Shown here: in pieces, positions 6,001 through 6,628 of the stretch | How the letters are laid out: each line of letters opens with the position of its first letter | Position numbering within the stretch: the stretch's first letter is position 1 | Origin: Oligoflexales bacterium | GTDB taxonomy: Bacteria; Bdellovibrionota_B; Oligoflexia; Oligoflexales; CACXFL01 | NCBI GenBank assembly: GCA_028282865.1 | Contig: JANQHA010000308.1 | Coordinates: 1 to 6,628 of the forward strand | Length of the DNA stretch: 6,628 nt | Reading direction: 5' to 3' | The notes under the pieces: generated by a model | Database searches by the model: none | What the model saw: only the letters and a program-made list of their open reading frames with translations | What the model was told of the DNA's origin: nothing | Program-made: the position numbers and the translations under genes

Positions 6001-6628
6001 CTTGAAAACTCTTTTAGAATTGCGACAGATGCACTTGCCCCCACTCGAGTGGCTCCAGCAGCTACCATAGCTTCGGTCGTGGCTAGATCACGGATGCCAC
6101 CTGAAGCTTTGATACCTACTTTATCCTGGCAATTGACAGCTTCGAGCGCCATCCGCATGCATTCGATATCTGCTACCGATGCACCACGAGAAGCAAATCC
6201 GGTCGACGTTTTTACAAACATCGCGCCTTCATGACAGCTCCATTTGCTAAGCTCAATAATTTGCTCTGAGTTAAGATAGGCAGTTTCCAAGATAACTTTA
6301 ACAGGAATATCGCCTGCAGCCTTTACTACAGACGCAATATCTTTTCGAACTAGCTTTTCATCCCCGCCAAAGTAGGCCCCGAGGTTAACAACCGTATCGA
6401 TTTCCATCGCACCTTGATCGACGCACCAAGAAGTTTCGTAATTTTTTGTCGTCACGCTCATTGCACCAAGAGGAAAGCCGACGACACTAAGTGGGACCAC
6501 TTCAGTCCCCGACAACCGCTCAGAGACATCGGCAATATGGCAGCTGTTTACGCAAACACCGTAAAAGCCATGCTCGATCGCCTCTTGGCACAAGACCTCT
6601 ATTTGTCCGCTGGTCGTATCGGGTTTTA
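5994..6628 (-). CDS. deoC: Deoxyribose-phosphate aldolase, 5' end outside window
   Basis: Cytosolic class I aldolase that splits 2-deoxyribose 5-phosphate into glyceraldehyde 3-phosphate and acetaldehyde in deoxynucleoside breakdown. The frame is open to the window edge: the first visible residues, KPDTTSGQIEVLCQEA, correspond to the family's conserved LKPDTT near the N-terminus, so only about 10-20 residues are missing. A TTG at 6593 is internal and should not be taken as the start. In the 210-residue fragment, Lys139 in FVKTSTGF is the Schiff-base lysine, Lys173 in GIKASGGIR is the second active-site lysine, and Asp77 in EIDTVVN is the conserved acid, so the enzyme should be active. VVGFPLGA and ATRVGASASVAI are further family signatures. 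The length fits the short (about 220-residue) Bacillus/Thermotoga type rather than the 259-residue E. coli type. No other deo gene is visible downstream; the next gene encodes an unrelated envelope protein. Confidence 0.95.
   Translation of the reverse strand, partial: KPDTTSGQIEVLCQEAIEHGFYGVCVNSCHIADVSERLSGTEVVPLSVVGFPLGAMSVTTKNYETSWCVDQGAMEIDTVVNLGAYFGGDEKLVRKDIASVVKAAGDIPVKVILETAYLNSEQIIELSKWSCHEGAMFVKTSTGFASRGASVADIECMRMALEAVNCQDKVGIKASGGIRDLATTEAMVAAGATRVGASASVAILKEFSSR

Noticed and set aside
5980..6234. 84-codon plus-strand frame opposite deoC
   Set aside because: Antisense to conserved deoC active-site coding sequence; a shadow frame.

Overview
This is a compact stretch of bacterial chromosome carrying seven genes, two of them cut by the window edges. 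The organism looks like a didermic (Gram-negative-type) bacterium of moderate, roughly mid-40s %GC content. Two proteins have lipoprotein signal peptides and one looks like an outer-membrane beta-barrel. The Fic protein closely resembles the Shewanella SoFic type, and the aminopeptidase resembles the secreted Vibrio proteolyticus type. This would fit a marine gammaproteobacterium or a Bdellovibrionota/Oligoflexia-like lineage; I cannot decide from sequence alone.

Layout. 1-651 (+) is the C-terminal part of an M28-family zinc aminopeptidase with an unrecognised beta-rich tail. 719-1762 (+) is a complete 4-hydroxyphenylpyruvate dioxygenase (hpd; tyrosine catabolism) with its own promoter just upstream. 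It converges with 1787-2887 (-), a class II Fic adenylyltransferase with a C-terminal winged helix; a hairpin spans the end of hpd and the 24-bp gap. 2886-2987 holds the fic promoter embedded in five copies of ATGTCGA/TCGACAT, four of which form two inverted repeats with identical 15-bp spacing. 3049-3699 and 3713-5074 (-) are two lipoprotein genes 13 bp apart, almost certainly one operon: the first gene encodes a 453-aa lipoprotein with five calcium-loop motifs, the second a 216-aa Cys-rich lipoprotein. 5223-5870 (-) encodes a secreted beta-rich, probably outer-membrane, protein. 5994-6628 (-) is deoC (deoxyribose-phosphate aldolase), missing only a short N-terminus beyond the window edge.

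How they relate. No single pathway joins these genes; hpd and deoC are ordinary metabolism. The best candidate for something undescribed is the Fic locus, where a multi-site operator probably lets the Fic protein, through its winged helix, control its own gene. The lipoprotein pair is next: an RTX-protein-like calcium-loop domain carried on a lipid-anchored protein, with a six-cysteine lipoprotein partner. No CRISPR array, tRNA, rRNA, insertion sequence or attachment site was seen. No gap between genes exceeds about 165 bases.
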